A stretch of 64,000 bases of DNA. It comes from JBFJKD01 sp038106145. GTDB lineage: Bacteria; Pseudomonadota; Gammaproteobacteria; Pseudomonadales; Porticoccaceae. Below the pieces are notes generated by a model. It saw only the letters and a program-made list of their open reading frames with translations, did no database searches and was not told where the DNA came from. Shown here in pieces: positions 18,538 through 29,175 of this stretch. Numbering within the stretch: position 1 is the stretch's first letter; each line of letters opens with the position of its first letter. Both the position numbers and the translations under genes were made by a program. The DNA lies in NCBI GenBank assembly GCA_038106145.1, contig JAYODD010000012.1, positions 19,505 to 83,504 on the forward strand, given 5' to 3'.

Positions 18538-18658
18538 CAAACGAGCGGGCAAGGGGAATACAGGGGCCGCGCGCGCCGACTTCAATGCTAAGGACACAGC
18601 TGCGTGGTATCAGTGGCATGCGCGGTACCGGTGTTAATCACGCGGCGACGCGGTTCTG

Positions 18659-20698
18659 CTAGATGGCGAGACCCTGTCGCAAGCCTTGATCAATTGCGCT
18701 GAGGGCATCCAGCTCCCGCGCTTGCAATGCACCGCCTATCAGGTGCGCGTTAATGCCAAGGACTGTGAGTTCTCCATACAGGTGGTTCAGAGATTCCTGA
18801 CCGGTGCACAGAATGACATTGTCCACCGCCAGGGTTTGTTGCTCGCCATTGACACGGTAGTGTAATCCAGCGTCGTCAATTTTCTGGTAGCTAACACCCG
18901 GGATAAATTGCACGCCACTGAGCGCCAGTTCCGCGCGTAGCGCCCAGCCGCTGGTCATGCCCAGGGACTTGCCCAGCGCGCCGGGTTTGCGTTGCAGCAT
19001 AAAAATATCGCGCTCCGCGGGCGGGAATTGTGGACCGTCCGGGGCCAGGGCCCCCGGGGTGGTAAGGCTGGTATCCACGCCCCAGTGGCGCAAAAATGCG
19101 GCGCTGCGCTGATCGGCACTGAGCGCGGCGTGGTGAGCGCCCTGGCTGAGTAGCACCGCTATATCGAAACCAATGCCGCCGGCGCCAAGGATAGCCACCC
19201 GCTTCCCTACCGGCGCCTGGTCGCGCAGTACCTGTAGATAGGTCAGCACCGACGGGTGATCGAGCCCGGCAATGTCGGGAATCCGTGGCTCGATACCGGT
19301 GGCGACGATCACCTCATCAAACGCCTGTTGTGCCAGCGCCGCTGCGGTAACGGTAGTATTCAGGCGCACGTCGATGGCATATTTTTCCAGCTGGCTGCGG
19401 TAGTAGCGCAGCATTTCGTAGAACTCCATTTTCCCCGGTATGGTTTTTGCCAGATTTAGTTGTCCGCCAATTTCGTTAGCCGAGTCGAATAATGTGACGC
19501 GATGACCGCGCTGGGCGGCGGTGCATGCCGCGGTCATGCCGGCGGGACCGGCACCGATTACGGCGATATTTTTTGGCGTGGTGGTCGGGTTTATACGGGC
19601 ATTTTCCAGTTCGCGGCCAGCCAGCGGATTCACCAGACAGCTGGTGGCTCTGCCGCTAAAAATAAAATCGAGGCAGGCCTGATTGCAACCGATGCAGGTA
19701 TTAATTTCATGGTTCCGCCCGGCGCGCACCTTGTTGACAAAATTCGGATCGGCCAACATGGGGCGAGCCATGGAGACCATTTGCGCGTCGCCGCTGGCAA
19801 TAATCTCTGCCGCGAGTTCCGGGGTGTTAATGCGGTTGGAAGCGACCACCGGGATGGTGACGTTGTGGGTAATATTGCGAATGGCAAACCGCCACGCGGC
19901 GCGCGGTACCATGTAGGCAATGGTGGGAATCCGGGCTTCGTGCCAGCCGATGCCGGTATTGAGAATATCCACGCCGGCCTGTTCCAGCGCCTGCGCCAGC
20001 GCGATGATTTCCGCGCCGGTGGAGCCACCTTCCACCAGATCAATCGCTGAAATACGAAACATTAAAATAAAATCTGCCGGTACCCGCGCGCGAATACGCG
20101 CCACGATGGCCAGCGCAAAGCGCATGCGATTTTGATAACTGCCGCCCCATTGATCGGTGCGGTTATTGGTGCGTTTCACCAGGGACTGGGTGATCAGATA
20201 ACCTTCCGAACCCATCACTTCGACACCGTCGTACCCGGCTTCATGGGCAAGCTGCGCGGTGTGGGCATAATCTTCCACGTATTGTTCGATTTCAGCGCTG
20301 CTCAACGCGCGGGGAACGCGTTTGTTGATTGGGGAGCGCACATCGGAAAAACCAACAATGCCGTCGTCCTTGGCGTAACGTCCCGAGTGCAGTATTTGCA
20401 GCAGAATTTTACTGCCCTCGCTATGTACCCGGTCGGTGATAATGCGATGTTCGGCAACCTGATCCGCGGCGTTAAACAGCGGCCCGTTTTCCTCGATACA
20501 GCCCGTTGCGTTGGGGGAATAGCCGCCGGTGACAATCAAACCGACGCCACCGCTGGCGCGCTCGCCATAAAACGCGGCGAGACGTTCGAAGGGTCGATCC
20601 AGTAATTCCAGGCCGGAATGCATGGAACCCATCATGACGCGATTTTTCAGAGTGGTGCCGCCCACGTTGATGGGCTGCAGGAGATTGGACAAAGTCAT
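18659..20698 (-). CDS. fadH: 2,4-dienoyl-CoA reductase (NADPH)
   Basis: The iron-sulfur flavoenzyme that reduces 2,4-dienoyl-CoA during beta-oxidation of unsaturated fatty acids; 679 residues, near the usual 672. An Old-Yellow-Enzyme TIM barrel (LLQPINVGGTTLKNRVMMGSMHSG) is followed by the 4Fe-4S motif CIGCNQAC-x11-C at about 340-360. Two Rossmann motifs follow, GAGPAG (FAD) and GAGGIG (NADPH). The start at 20698 (MTLSNLLQ) is chosen because it matches the family N-terminus; the ORF is open 15 codons further up. It is a single gene. Confidence 0.92.
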   Translation of the reverse strand: MTLSNLLQPINVGGTTLKNRVMMGSMHSGLELLDRPFERLAAFYGERASGGVGLIVTGGYSPNATGCIEENGPLFNAADQVAEHRIITDRVHSEGSKILLQILHSGRYAKDDGIVGFSDVRSPINKRVPRALSSAEIEQYVEDYAHTAQLAHEAGYDGVEVMGSEGYLITQSLVKRTNNRTDQWGGSYQNRMRFALAIVARIRARVPADFILMFRISAIDLVEGGSTGAEIIALAQALEQAGVDILNTGIGWHEARIPTIAYMVPRAAWRFAIRNITHNVTIPVVASNRINTPELAAEIIASGDAQMVSMARPMLADPNFVNKVRAGRNHEINTCIGCNQACLDFIFSGRATSCLVNPLAGRELENARINPTTTPKNIAVIGAGPAGMTAACTAAQRGHRVTLFDSANEIGGQLNLAKTIPGKMEFYEMLRYYRSQLEKYAIDVRLNTTVTAAALAQQAFDEVIVATGIEPRIPDIAGLDHPSVLTYLQVLRDQAPVGKRVAILGAGGIGFDIAVLLSQGAHHAALSADQRSAAFLRHWGVDTSLTTPGALAPDGPQFPPAERDIFMLQRKPGALGKSLGMTSGWALRAELALSGVQFIPGVSYQKIDDAGLHYRVNGEQQTLAVDNVILCTGQESLNHLYGELTVLGINAHLIGGALQARELDALSAIDQGLRQGLAI

Positions 20699-20852
20699 GG
20701 GAAAAATCCGTGAAAAAATACTAACAACCGGTGTGACCGCCAATATAGCAGGAGCCTATTTTTACGGCAAAGGTTTGGCACCTTGGTCCCATTGGCAATT
20801 GCCGCGTGAAACTAAGAACGGGTCATATGGTTTGCGTTGCAGGTGTTCGGCT

Positions 20853-20898
20853 ATAAAAAACCCCGGGTGGAGTCTAGGTCAATCGTCCACTCGGGGTT
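20853..20898 (-). terminator. Rho-independent terminator of the TonB receptor gene
   Basis: On the minus strand a 13-bp stem (AACCCCGAGTGGA pairing with TCCACCCGGGGTT, one mismatch) with a 14-nt loop is followed by a T-run. It lies about 30 bp past the stop of the TonB-dependent receptor. Confidence 0.85.
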
Positions 20899-20929
20899 AA
20901 GGTAATCTGCGGATCGTTACATTCGCGGA

Positions 20930-23149
20930 CTAAAAACTGTACTGAACCTCCATACCAATAATTTTGCCCTTGTTAAGAGGCGAGAAGCTGGCCCCGGGGC
21001 CGCCAAACAAGAACCAGTCGGGGAAGGGGGTTGTTTGTGGGAGCTGTGTGTCGTTGCCGATGGTGACTTCATCCTTGAGGTTTTTGCCGTACAGGGAAAT
21101 GGTCAGCCGATCGTCCATGGTGCGCAGGGCGATACTGGCATCCACCATATCCGCGGCGGTTAGCATACCGCGATTGTTATCGGTGTAGGCAGCCTCATCC
21201 CGATGGTAAAAACTGGCGCTGGTGGTAAGCGTGCCCAGAGCGCCGACGGGCAGGTCGTAAACTACCCGGGCGCCGTAGGTCCAGGGCGACAGTCGCGGTA
21301 AATCGAGGGCTTTGTCTTTGGCGTCGATTACTCCATCACTGGAAATATCGAATGCCACTTTGTCGTATTCGCCATCCACATAGCCAGCGCTAAACTGCAC
21401 CATCAGGTTTTCCATAGGGAAGGTTTGCACCTCCAGCTCGGCACCGGTGATGGTGGCTTCTGCGGTATTTCGGATCAACTGCACGACGCCAGCCTGGGGA
21501 TCGGGCAAATTGAGTTCCCGCTGCATATCGTCGATTTCGTTATAGTAGGCAGCCGCGTTAACCCGCACTCTGCCATCCAAAAAGTCTTTTTTCAGACCGA
21601 TTTCATAGGAATCCTGCTCTTCCTGGTCGAAACCGGCGTTGGGGATGATGGGAGCCGTGTGCCGTAAATTGTAACCGCCGCTGCGAAAACCCTTGGTCCA
21701 GAAGGCGTAGACCATGGTCACATCATCCGGTCGCCATTCCAGGCCGACTTTGGGCGTAAAGCTGTACCAGTTATCGGAATCTGAGAAGTTGTATCCGGCG
21801 CAACCGGAACTAATGGTGCACTGATTCGGTCCCAAGCGAGATGCATCGGTGATATTGGCCACCTTGGCTTTTTTATCTTCTTCGGAGTAGCGCCCTCCCA
21901 GATTTAATGTCCACTGATCATTCAGGGCAATATCAAACTGGGTAAAGATTGCCCAGGTGTCCCCTTCCTGTTCACCGCCACCGATGCGATTAGAAAGGCC
22001 ACCGAAGATCAGACGCTGTTCGCGGTAGTCGATATCCTGGGTAAAGTAATACACGCCGGTGGTAACGCTGACCCGGCCAAAGGTGCCGGAGTAGCGCAAT
22101 TCATTGGACCACTGGTCTTGGTAAAGTAGGGCATTGGAGTGAAAGCCATAAAAAGGAGCATTCGGATTAGCATCTATATCGCCGCCACTGCCGCTCTCGA
22201 ATTCGCGCCACCCAAAAATATTTACAATTTGACCGTCGCCAAAAGCCACATCCTTGGTGGTTTCAAAAATCGCCTGATTCCAGCGGTTGTCATAGTAGCC
22301 GTCATTATTAATGGAAAAATCAAAATTCTTATGTTGTCCAAAAAGTGCGGCGTTCTGCGCGGCCGGGCCATCACCCTGGGATTCGCCATACTCGTAGCGC
22401 AGAATAAAGTCGAGGGTTTCGCTGGGGGTGTAGGTCAGCGCGCCCCGCAGCACCTTGGTGTCGGCGTCGCCGAAGTGATCATTGCCATCGAATTTGTTTT
22501 CGAAATAACCCCGGTCATCGTTGTAGTACACCGCGAACTTGGCGCCCACGGTATCGCTTAAGGGTCCGGACATTACCGTGGAAGCGTAGTAGTTCATTCC
22601 GGTTTCCGCCGCGACCTTGGTGTTCATGCGGAACTCGTCGCCGGGCCGGGTGGTGCGCATCAGTACCGCGCCGCCCGTGACATTGCGACCAAACAGCAGG
22701 CCCTGGGGCCCGCGCAATACTTCTACCCCTTCCAGATCAAAGGTGTCCATCACGATGCCCTGGTTGACGCCCATATACATGCCGTCGACAAATACACCGA
22801 CGGTGGGGTCAATGGAGGGAATGGAGCTATTGATGCCCAAACCGCGGATGGAGACGTTGGCGGTGCCGCGGGTAGTGCCGATGTCCTCCAGTTGTACGCT
22901 GGGTGCAGAGTAGCTCAGGCTTTTCAGGTCGCGCACGAACAGTGCGTCGAGTTGTTCTTCGCCGTAGGCGGTAATGGCCACTGAGGCGTCCTGCACATCG
23001 ACCCCCCCGGCTTTCTTGGTAGCGGTGACCAGAATTTCTTCGAGAAATGCCTCCGTTGCCGCGTTAGCGCTGGCGGCACCGATTAGTACCACGGCTGCCG
23101 CGGAGCGGATGAGGCTGTGAGCGATGGATTTTAACTTGACAGTCTTCAT
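20930..23149 (-). CDS. TonB-dependent outer-membrane receptor
   Basis: A 739-residue receptor for energised uptake across the outer membrane. It has a signal peptide ending SANA, a likely TonB box (EEILVTATKK), and a plug domain (DVQDASVAITAYGEEQLD; NVSIRGLGINS; VEVLRGPQGLLFGRNVTGG). A 22-strand-type barrel follows, closing in MEVQYSF. The plug signature LRGPQG is clear. The substrate is unknown: no siderophore or sugar genes adjoin it. It is monocistronic with its own terminator. Receptors of this look are abundant in marine lipid and terpenoid degraders, but that is only context. Confidence 0.9.
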   Translation of the reverse strand: MKTVKLKSIAHSLIRSAAAVVLIGAASANAATEAFLEEILVTATKKAGGVDVQDASVAITAYGEEQLDALFVRDLKSLSYSAPSVQLEDIGTTRGTANVSIRGLGINSSIPSIDPTVGVFVDGMYMGVNQGIVMDTFDLEGVEVLRGPQGLLFGRNVTGGAVLMRTTRPGDEFRMNTKVAAETGMNYYASTVMSGPLSDTVGAKFAVYYNDDRGYFENKFDGNDHFGDADTKVLRGALTYTPSETLDFILRYEYGESQGDGPAAQNAALFGQHKNFDFSINNDGYYDNRWNQAIFETTKDVAFGDGQIVNIFGWREFESGSGGDIDANPNAPFYGFHSNALLYQDQWSNELRYSGTFGRVSVTTGVYYFTQDIDYREQRLIFGGLSNRIGGGEQEGDTWAIFTQFDIALNDQWTLNLGGRYSEEDKKAKVANITDASRLGPNQCTISSGCAGYNFSDSDNWYSFTPKVGLEWRPDDVTMVYAFWTKGFRSGGYNLRHTAPIIPNAGFDQEEQDSYEIGLKKDFLDGRVRVNAAAYYNEIDDMQRELNLPDPQAGVVQLIRNTAEATITGAELEVQTFPMENLMVQFSAGYVDGEYDKVAFDISSDGVIDAKDKALDLPRLSPWTYGARVVYDLPVGALGTLTTSASFYHRDEAAYTDNNRGMLTAADMVDASIALRTMDDRLTISLYGKNLKDEVTIGNDTQLPQTTPFPDWFLFGGPGASFSPLNKGKIIGMEVQYSF

Positions 23150-23531
23150 AGTGCGTCCCCCCTGGGATTGTATGCGTACTCATTATGGGCGACGTCCAGG
23201 TCAAAATTACGTAACTAACCGATAGCAGGCTCTAGCTGTTATAGAATATCCGCCGAAAAGTAGGTGTGAAAAGTATAATTATAAAATGTAAATGATGAAT
23301 TCGGGGTCATCAATAGTTGGCCAAAAATATTGACAAATAGGTTTTAACGAATTTTCTCTCCGTTTTCGGGCGTACCCTGTACGCTGATGAGATGGTCGAT
23401 CCGGTTGCCGATTGTGACATCGGCGTGTTGCTAACGTAGACTGGTCGGCCGCGCCTGAACCTGTCACAGAGCGCTATTGCCAGCGGTGGGGCAAGTGGTG
23501 TATCCGCCCCCGCCCGGGATAGACGCCGGTA
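23150..23531. other. 382-bp divergent intergenic region, TonB receptor / tamA
   Basis: AT-rich compared with its flanks, especially 23215-23350. It must hold promoters for the receptor (minus) and tamA (plus). TATAAT occurs on the minus strand near 23276-23281, and TTGACA on the plus strand at 23330-23335 has no good -10 partner. No gene or clear operator was seen. Confidence 0.4.
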
Positions 23532-25355
23532 GTGAGTCAATATTCTGCGCTTGCGCCCCTGGAGGTCAAACTGTTGCACCCTGTCCATGCATTTTTACCC
23601 TGTGCGCGCCCGGTGTTCACAAGCTGTACCAGATTATTGCTATGGCTACTGGTGGGGTTGAGCACCCCTGTACAGGCCGTGGACCTGACCGTGGTTGTCA
23701 CCGGTGTCGAAGGGCCGGTGTTGGCCAACGTCATGACCCTGCTGGATATCGCCCGGGAAAAAGACGGTGAAAAACTGAAGTCCAGCCGGGTGCGCAAGTT
23801 ACATGTGGTGGCACCTCAACAGATCAAAGAGGCGCTGCAGCCGTTTGGCTACTATCGTTCACAGGTTAGCGGCGAGTTGGTTGCCGATGGGGATACCTTC
23901 ACCGCGAGCTACCACATTGTGCCGGGACCTGAAATTACCGTGGCCGAGGTCGAAGTCCGACTGGCGGGGGCGGGCGCCAGCGCGGCAATATTTACCGAAC
24001 TGATAGAAAAGTTTCCCAGCCGCGTCGGACAGGTGTTTCTGCACCAGCCTTACGAGGAGGCCAAACAGCAGTTGTTGCGCACCGCGGCGCGCAACGGCTA
24101 TCTGGATGCCCAATTCACGCGCCGCACAGTAACCGTTAATCTGGCCGCCTATACCGTGTCGGTGGTACTACACCTGGATACCGGCGCGCAGTACAGGTTC
24201 GGGCCTGTCCAGTTCGAGCAGACGCCGGAGGCGGTGTTCCGCGACGATTTTTTGCTGGGTTTTGTGACTATCGAACCCGGACAGACATTCCGGCGACGGG
24301 CGTTGCTCGATCTGCAAAACCGGTTCAACGACAGTCAGTATTTCTCCGCAGTTGCGGTCAGCGCGAATCGGCAGGACGCACAGGATTTGACTATCCCCGT
24401 GCGCGTGGAGTTGACCGCCAACAAACAACATCGCTATCGCTTTGGTGTGGGTTTTGGCACCGACACCGGGCCGCGCGCCAGTTTTGGCTATGCGCGCAGA
24501 GTCAACGACGTGGGTCATCTACTGGATACCGACCTCAAGCTTTCCACCAGCAGTAGCGCAGCAAATATTCAATACTTGATCCCGTTGGGCGATCCCGGCA
24601 CCGAGCGGCTTGCTCTGGGTTCCAGTTTTATCGACGAATCCACCGACAGCCGCGACAGCCGTATTCTCAATACCAGCGCCAAGCGCACGGTGATTCGCGC
24701 GGGGTGGCTGGAAACCCTGAGTCTGAATGTCGAAACGGAAGATTTTCAGGTGGGCGACGAAGATGGTCGCTCGACGCTGGTGTATCCGGCCGTGAATTGG
24801 AGCCGCGTCGATACGGACGACCGGCTGTTCCCCACTCGCGGATGGCGCCTCGGGTTCGATCTGCTCGGTTCGGATGAATCCCTGGGTTCCGACGCGACCT
24901 TTGTGCAGGCCCGTGGCGCGGGCAAATGGATTAAAACCCTGAGCGCAAGCAGTCGCCTTTTAGTGCGCGGTGAACTGGGTGTCACGGCGTTGGCGGCGGT
25001 TGACGACCTGTCGGGATCGAAACGGTTTTTTGCGGGAGGGGATCAAAGTGTGCGCGGCTATGAATTTGAAGCTCTCGGTCCAAAAAATGCGTTGGGTGAA
25101 GTAGTTGGCGGAAAATATCTGGTGGTCGGCAGCGCGGAGTACGAACGCCATTTACGGGGCAACTGGGGCGCGGCGGTATTTATGGACGCGGGCAATGCCT
25201 TTAACGATATGGGGGAATCACTGAAAAAGAGCATTGGTTTCGGGGTGCGCTATCGCTCTCCGGTGGGGCCGATCCGGGTGGATATCGCCCATCCCCTGGG
25301 AGATAACGAACATCGCGGTATTCAGTTGCACGTGGTGATAGGGCCGGACCTGTGA
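23532..25355 (+). CDS. tamA: Outer-membrane assembly protein TamA
   Basis: An Omp85-family protein that works with TamB in outer-membrane protein and lipid homeostasis; up to 607 residues. It has a signal peptide (LLLWLLVGLSTPVQA), three POTRA-like domains (EALQPFGYYRSQVSGEL; TEVEVRL region; RALLDLQNRFNDSQYF) and a 16-strand barrel with the conserved loop-6 motif SVRGYEFE and a closing GIQLHVVIGPDL. The GTG at 23532 is the longest start. A TTG at 23574 has a better-spaced GGAGG and still gives a full signal peptide. It overlaps tamB by 4 bp. Confidence 0.92.
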   Translation: MSQYSALAPLEVKLLHPVHAFLPCARPVFTSCTRLLLWLLVGLSTPVQAVDLTVVVTGVEGPVLANVMTLLDIAREKDGEKLKSSRVRKLHVVAPQQIKEALQPFGYYRSQVSGELVADGDTFTASYHIVPGPEITVAEVEVRLAGAGASAAIFTELIEKFPSRVGQVFLHQPYEEAKQQLLRTAARNGYLDAQFTRRTVTVNLAAYTVSVVLHLDTGAQYRFGPVQFEQTPEAVFRDDFLLGFVTIEPGQTFRRRALLDLQNRFNDSQYFSAVAVSANRQDAQDLTIPVRVELTANKQHRYRFGVGFGTDTGPRASFGYARRVNDVGHLLDTDLKLSTSSSAANIQYLIPLGDPGTERLALGSSFIDESTDSRDSRILNTSAKRTVIRAGWLETLSLNVETEDFQVGDEDGRSTLVYPAVNWSRVDTDDRLFPTRGWRLGFDLLGSDESLGSDATFVQARGAGKWIKTLSASSRLLVRGELGVTALAAVDDLSGSKRFFAGGDQSVRGYEFEALGPKNALGEVVGGKYLVVGSAEYERHLRGNWGAAVFMDAGNAFNDMGESLKKSIGFGVRYRSPVGPIRVDIAHPLGDNEHRGIQLHVVIGPDL

Positions 25356-28300
25356 GAACGCTGCGAGCTGTAGTTTCGGTTTTGGTGACAATTGTTGCCC
25401 TGCTCCTCTTTGTGGCCCTGTCCGAGACCGGTTTGCGCTGGGTGGTGCAAGCGGCCGGTGGTGTACTACCCGGGCGCCTGCAGGTAGGAAATGTTGCCGG
25501 TCGTCTGCTCGGGCCGCTGCATTTGAGCGCGGTCAGTTACCACTCCGAACAGCTCACCCTGGAAATAGCGCAGCTCGATATGCAATGGCAGCCGCGTCGT
25601 GTGTTGTCGGGGGTGTTGGCGGTTTCGGCGTTGAAGATCGATGGGGTATCAGTGGTGCTGGCGGATACGGAGGCTGGCGCGCCGCCGCCTGTCGCATCGA
25701 CCCCGCGCACTCTGCCGGAAGTGAGTTTGCCACTGGCGTTGGAGATCGGCGGCGTGCGCATTACGCATCTGCGTTTGCCGCACGCTCAACTGCCACTGGT
25801 GGAACGGTTAGAGCTCGACTTACAGGCAAAGCGCGACGCTATTCGTATTCAGCGATTGACGGTAGAAAGTGCGGGCGTAGTCGGCAGCGTGGCGGGGCGG
25901 GTGGTGCCCAGTGGTGATTATCCTTTGGGTATTGCGCTCAACTGGCAGCGGGCTCCCGGGAAAACTGGCGGCGTAACTGCTTTGCAGGGCAGTGCGCAGT
26001 TAAGCGGTACGTTACGGGAATTAAGTGTTCAACAGGAGCTGGTTATCGGTGCGTCGACCGCTTTGTCGAAGCGCAGTGGTTTAAAAATTGACGGTACGGT
26101 GAAGGATCTACTGAATACCGCCGAGTGGCAGATGCAACGGGCTGTACACAGCCTGAATCCGCACGAGGTTCAACCAGCGTGGCCTGCGCTCACACTGGAT
26201 GGTGAACTCCATGCCAGTGGCAATCTGACCCAGGCCAGGGTCGACGCCGATCTCAGTGCCATTTCCCCGCAGATGGGGGAAGTGGTCAGTGGTCTCGAGT
26301 TGAACTGGCGGCCGGGCGACACGACGACCATGGTGCTAACGGCGCGACACAGTGAATCCGGTGCACAGTCCCGCGTCACTGCCAGCATCGAGGGCTTCGC
26401 TGCCAGCGATGGCGGCACGAACGGGTTAGTTATTCGCGCTGGCGGCGATTGGCAGGACCTGGCCTGGCCGCCCGTGGGGGTACCGACTGTGCGCAGTCCT
26501 CAGGGACAGTTTAGCCTCGATGGCACCCTGGATGATTATCAGTTGACCATCGATGCGGTGGTACAGCAGGGCGCATTGCCCGCAGGCGCACTAAAACTTC
26601 AGGGCAAAGGCAATCGTCGGCAGTTGACTATGGAGTCATTCTCGATTGCGGCTCTCGAAGGTGAATTGCTGGGGACTGGTCATATTGCCTGGTCACCGCA
26701 GTTGGCGTGGCGCCTTGACCTGTCCGGTAAAGATCTCAACCCGGGTTCGATCCTGCCCCAATGGCCCGGGGAAATCGGGCTGGTGGCTCGGCTTATGGGC
26801 GGTGTGAGGGACGGGACCACACACAATAAAATTGACGTTGAGCGGCTGCACGGCGAGCTGCGCGGTTATCCAGTGAGCGTCAGGGGAGCGGTGGATCAGC
26901 GGGGCACGGATATTTCCTTTGCGCAGCTAATTGTGACCTCGGGCAACGCCACACTGGCGGTGGACGGCGAGGTGGCAGCTCAATGGAATCTGCGCTGGAA
27001 GCTACAGGCCGCTGATCTCGCCGCTCTGTGGCCGCAAAGTAAAGGTCAGATAAGCGCGCAAGGTACCTTAGCCGGGCTGCGCGCTACGCCCCGAATCGCC
27101 CATACCCTGACCGCTCTTGGCATAGGGGTGGGAACCTACCGGGTGGCACGCCTGGAGAGCAGGGGGGATGTGGATCTTGCTCCCGGTGGGCGCATCGACC
27201 TGTCGCTGGCGGCGCGGGATATAGCGCTCCCAGACCGTACCATCGACGCTCTGTCCTTGGACGGCGCGGGGACGCTGGAGGCGCATAACGTGACCGTTCG
27301 CGGGGAGAGCAGTGATCTGCAACTGGTGCTGGCAATTGCAGCGGGGCTGAGCAAGGCGCGGGAGTGGCAGGGGCGATTGCTACGGGCCGATCTACTTGGG
27401 GACACCCTGGGTGACTGGGGTTTGGTGGAGCCGGGAGCGTTTGTGGTCGGTGGGGGCAAGTCCGCCCTGGGGCAGTGGTGTTGGCGTCAGCGGGACGCTC
27501 TACTGTGTGCTCAGGCGCAACAGCGGGACGGAGTTTGGTCAGGTGATTTGAGCGGGCAGGGGTTGCCGCTGGACGCACTGCGCGCCGCTATTGGGGCCGA
27601 TGCGGAGCTGCGACCCGCCGCGATAACCGGGACCGTGGCGCTGCGTGCCAGCGGCAGCTACGACCCGGCCCGCGGTACCGCCCTGCTGGCAGCGCGGGTG
27701 GATACCTCGAGCGGTGCGGTACTCTTTGCCGAGTCCGCCAGGGCAGGCGACCTGATCTTCGATCCCGGTCAACTTGAGGTGAGGCTCGATGCGGAGGGGT
27801 TAACTGGCGCTCTGCACATTCCCTTGCCAACGGAAGGCCGCATTGACGCCACCGCGCAATTGCCGGGGTGGTCGCCCGCCGTCCCCATGGCCGAGCAATC
27901 GGTTGTGGCAGACGTACGGGCGCAGGTTAACAGCCTGGCGCGTTTTGACGCGCTGCTTCCGGCTTTGGATATTATTTCCGGGGGGTTACGGGCGCAACTC
28001 GCAATCACCGGCACGGTGGCGAACCCCCTTTTCAGTGGCGTGGCTGAACTGACCGACGGTGCCGCTGGAATTCCCGCCCTCGGTCTGGATATCAAGGACG
28101 CGAGTATTCAGGTAAACGGCAATCAGACAAATGAGTTACTGCTCAAAGCGCAGCTGCGTTCGGGGAAGGGGGTTTTACGGCTGGAGGGTCACACGCTTCT
28201 GGATCGTGGGCAGGGTTGGCCGACCGATCTGGTTATCAGCGGCGAAGATGTCGAGGCGGTGGATGTACCGCAGGTGCGCGTACTGGTGTCGCCACAGTTG

Positions 28301-29167
28301 AACGTCAGTGTGCGTGAGCGGGTGCTGCGGGTCGATGGCGAGGTGCTGGTGCCCATGGCGCGTATCGCGCCCCGTCAACTGCCGGAAGGTAGCATCGCGC
28401 CGTCGCGGGACGTGGAGATTGTCAGCGCGGCCGATGCGTCCCCTGGCTTTGCGCAACGCTGGCAGACGTACGCCGACGTGCGGGTCGCACTGGGGGAGCG
28501 CATTCGTTTCGATGGGTTCGGATTGCGGGGAAAATTTGCCGGGGATATTCGCGTCATCGACGCGCCGGGCAAGCTCACCACCGCCCGCGGCGAGTTGCGG
28601 GTGGTGGATGGCGTTTATCAGGCCTATGGACAGGATTTAAGTATCGAGCGTGGGAGACTGGTATTCGCCGACAGCCTGCTCGATGACCCGGGACTCGATG
28701 TCAAAGCGATGCGCAAGGTAGACGATGTGGTGGCGGGCGTGAGGGTGAGCGGTACCCTGCAGGATCCCTTGCTCTCGGTGTACTCGCGGCCCGCCATGGG
28801 CGAGGCGGATACCTTGTCCTATTTATTATTTGGTCGGCCCGCCCGCGCGACCTCAGCCGGGGAGAGTAACCAGCTGCTATCTGCGGTGCAGAGCATGGGG
28901 CTGTCCAAGGGGGAGGATATTGCAAAACGGATCGGCACCAGCGTCGGACTCGACGAAATTCGCGTCGATTCACACAATGGGTTGCAGGATGCCGCGCTGG
29001 TGATGGGTCGCTACCTGTCTCCCAAATTGTATTTGCGTTACGTAGCCGGACTGTTCAGCGCCAGTAATGTGGTGCAGATTCAATATCTGATCAACAAATC
29101 CCTGCAAGTGCAGACCGAAACCGGAGATCGCACCGGGGTCGACGTGTTTTACACCATCGAGCGTTAG
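25352..29167 (+). CDS. tamB: Translocation/lipid-transfer protein TamB
   Basis: A 1271-residue AsmA-like periplasm-spanning protein, the partner of TamA, now seen as a likely phospholipid conduit between membranes. It has an N-terminal membrane anchor (LVTIVALLLFVALSETGLRW), a long beta-rich repeat region, and the C-terminal DUF490 domain (GTLQDPLLSVYSRPAMGEAD; YLLFGRPA; VMGRYLSPKLYLRY; VFYTIER). The GTG start overlaps the tamA stop (GTGA), so the pair is coupled. cls follows after 8 bp. Confidence 0.93.
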   Translation: MRTLRAVVSVLVTIVALLLFVALSETGLRWVVQAAGGVLPGRLQVGNVAGRLLGPLHLSAVSYHSEQLTLEIAQLDMQWQPRRVLSGVLAVSALKIDGVSVVLADTEAGAPPPVASTPRTLPEVSLPLALEIGGVRITHLRLPHAQLPLVERLELDLQAKRDAIRIQRLTVESAGVVGSVAGRVVPSGDYPLGIALNWQRAPGKTGGVTALQGSAQLSGTLRELSVQQELVIGASTALSKRSGLKIDGTVKDLLNTAEWQMQRAVHSLNPHEVQPAWPALTLDGELHASGNLTQARVDADLSAISPQMGEVVSGLELNWRPGDTTTMVLTARHSESGAQSRVTASIEGFAASDGGTNGLVIRAGGDWQDLAWPPVGVPTVRSPQGQFSLDGTLDDYQLTIDAVVQQGALPAGALKLQGKGNRRQLTMESFSIAALEGELLGTGHIAWSPQLAWRLDLSGKDLNPGSILPQWPGEIGLVARLMGGVRDGTTHNKIDVERLHGELRGYPVSVRGAVDQRGTDISFAQLIVTSGNATLAVDGEVAAQWNLRWKLQAADLAALWPQSKGQISAQGTLAGLRATPRIAHTLTALGIGVGTYRVARLESRGDVDLAPGGRIDLSLAARDIALPDRTIDALSLDGAGTLEAHNVTVRGESSDLQLVLAIAAGLSKAREWQGRLLRADLLGDTLGDWGLVEPGAFVVGGGKSALGQWCWRQRDALLCAQAQQRDGVWSGDLSGQGLPLDALRAAIGADAELRPAAITGTVALRASGSYDPARGTALLAARVDTSSGAVLFAESARAGDLIFDPGQLEVRLDAEGLTGALHIPLPTEGRIDATAQLPGWSPAVPMAEQSVVADVRAQVNSLARFDALLPALDIISGGLRAQLAITGTVANPLFSGVAELTDGAAGIPALGLDIKDASIQVNGNQTNELLLKAQLRSGKGVLRLEGHTLLDRGQGWPTDLVISGEDVEAVDVPQVRVLVSPQLNVSVRERVLRVDGEVLVPMARIAPRQLPEGSIAPSRDVEIVSAADASPGFAQRWQTYADVRVALGERIRFDGFGLRGKFAGDIRVIDAPGKLTTARGELRVVDGVYQAYGQDLSIERGRLVFADSLLDDPGLDVKAMRKVDDVVAGVRVSGTLQDPLLSVYSRPAMGEADTLSYLLFGRPARATSAGESNQLLSAVQSMGLSKGEDIAKRIGTSVGLDEIRVDSHNGLQDAALVMGRYLSPKLYLRYVAGLFSASNVVQIQYLINKSLQVQTETGDRTGVDVFYTIER

Positions 29168-29175
29168 GTGCGCTT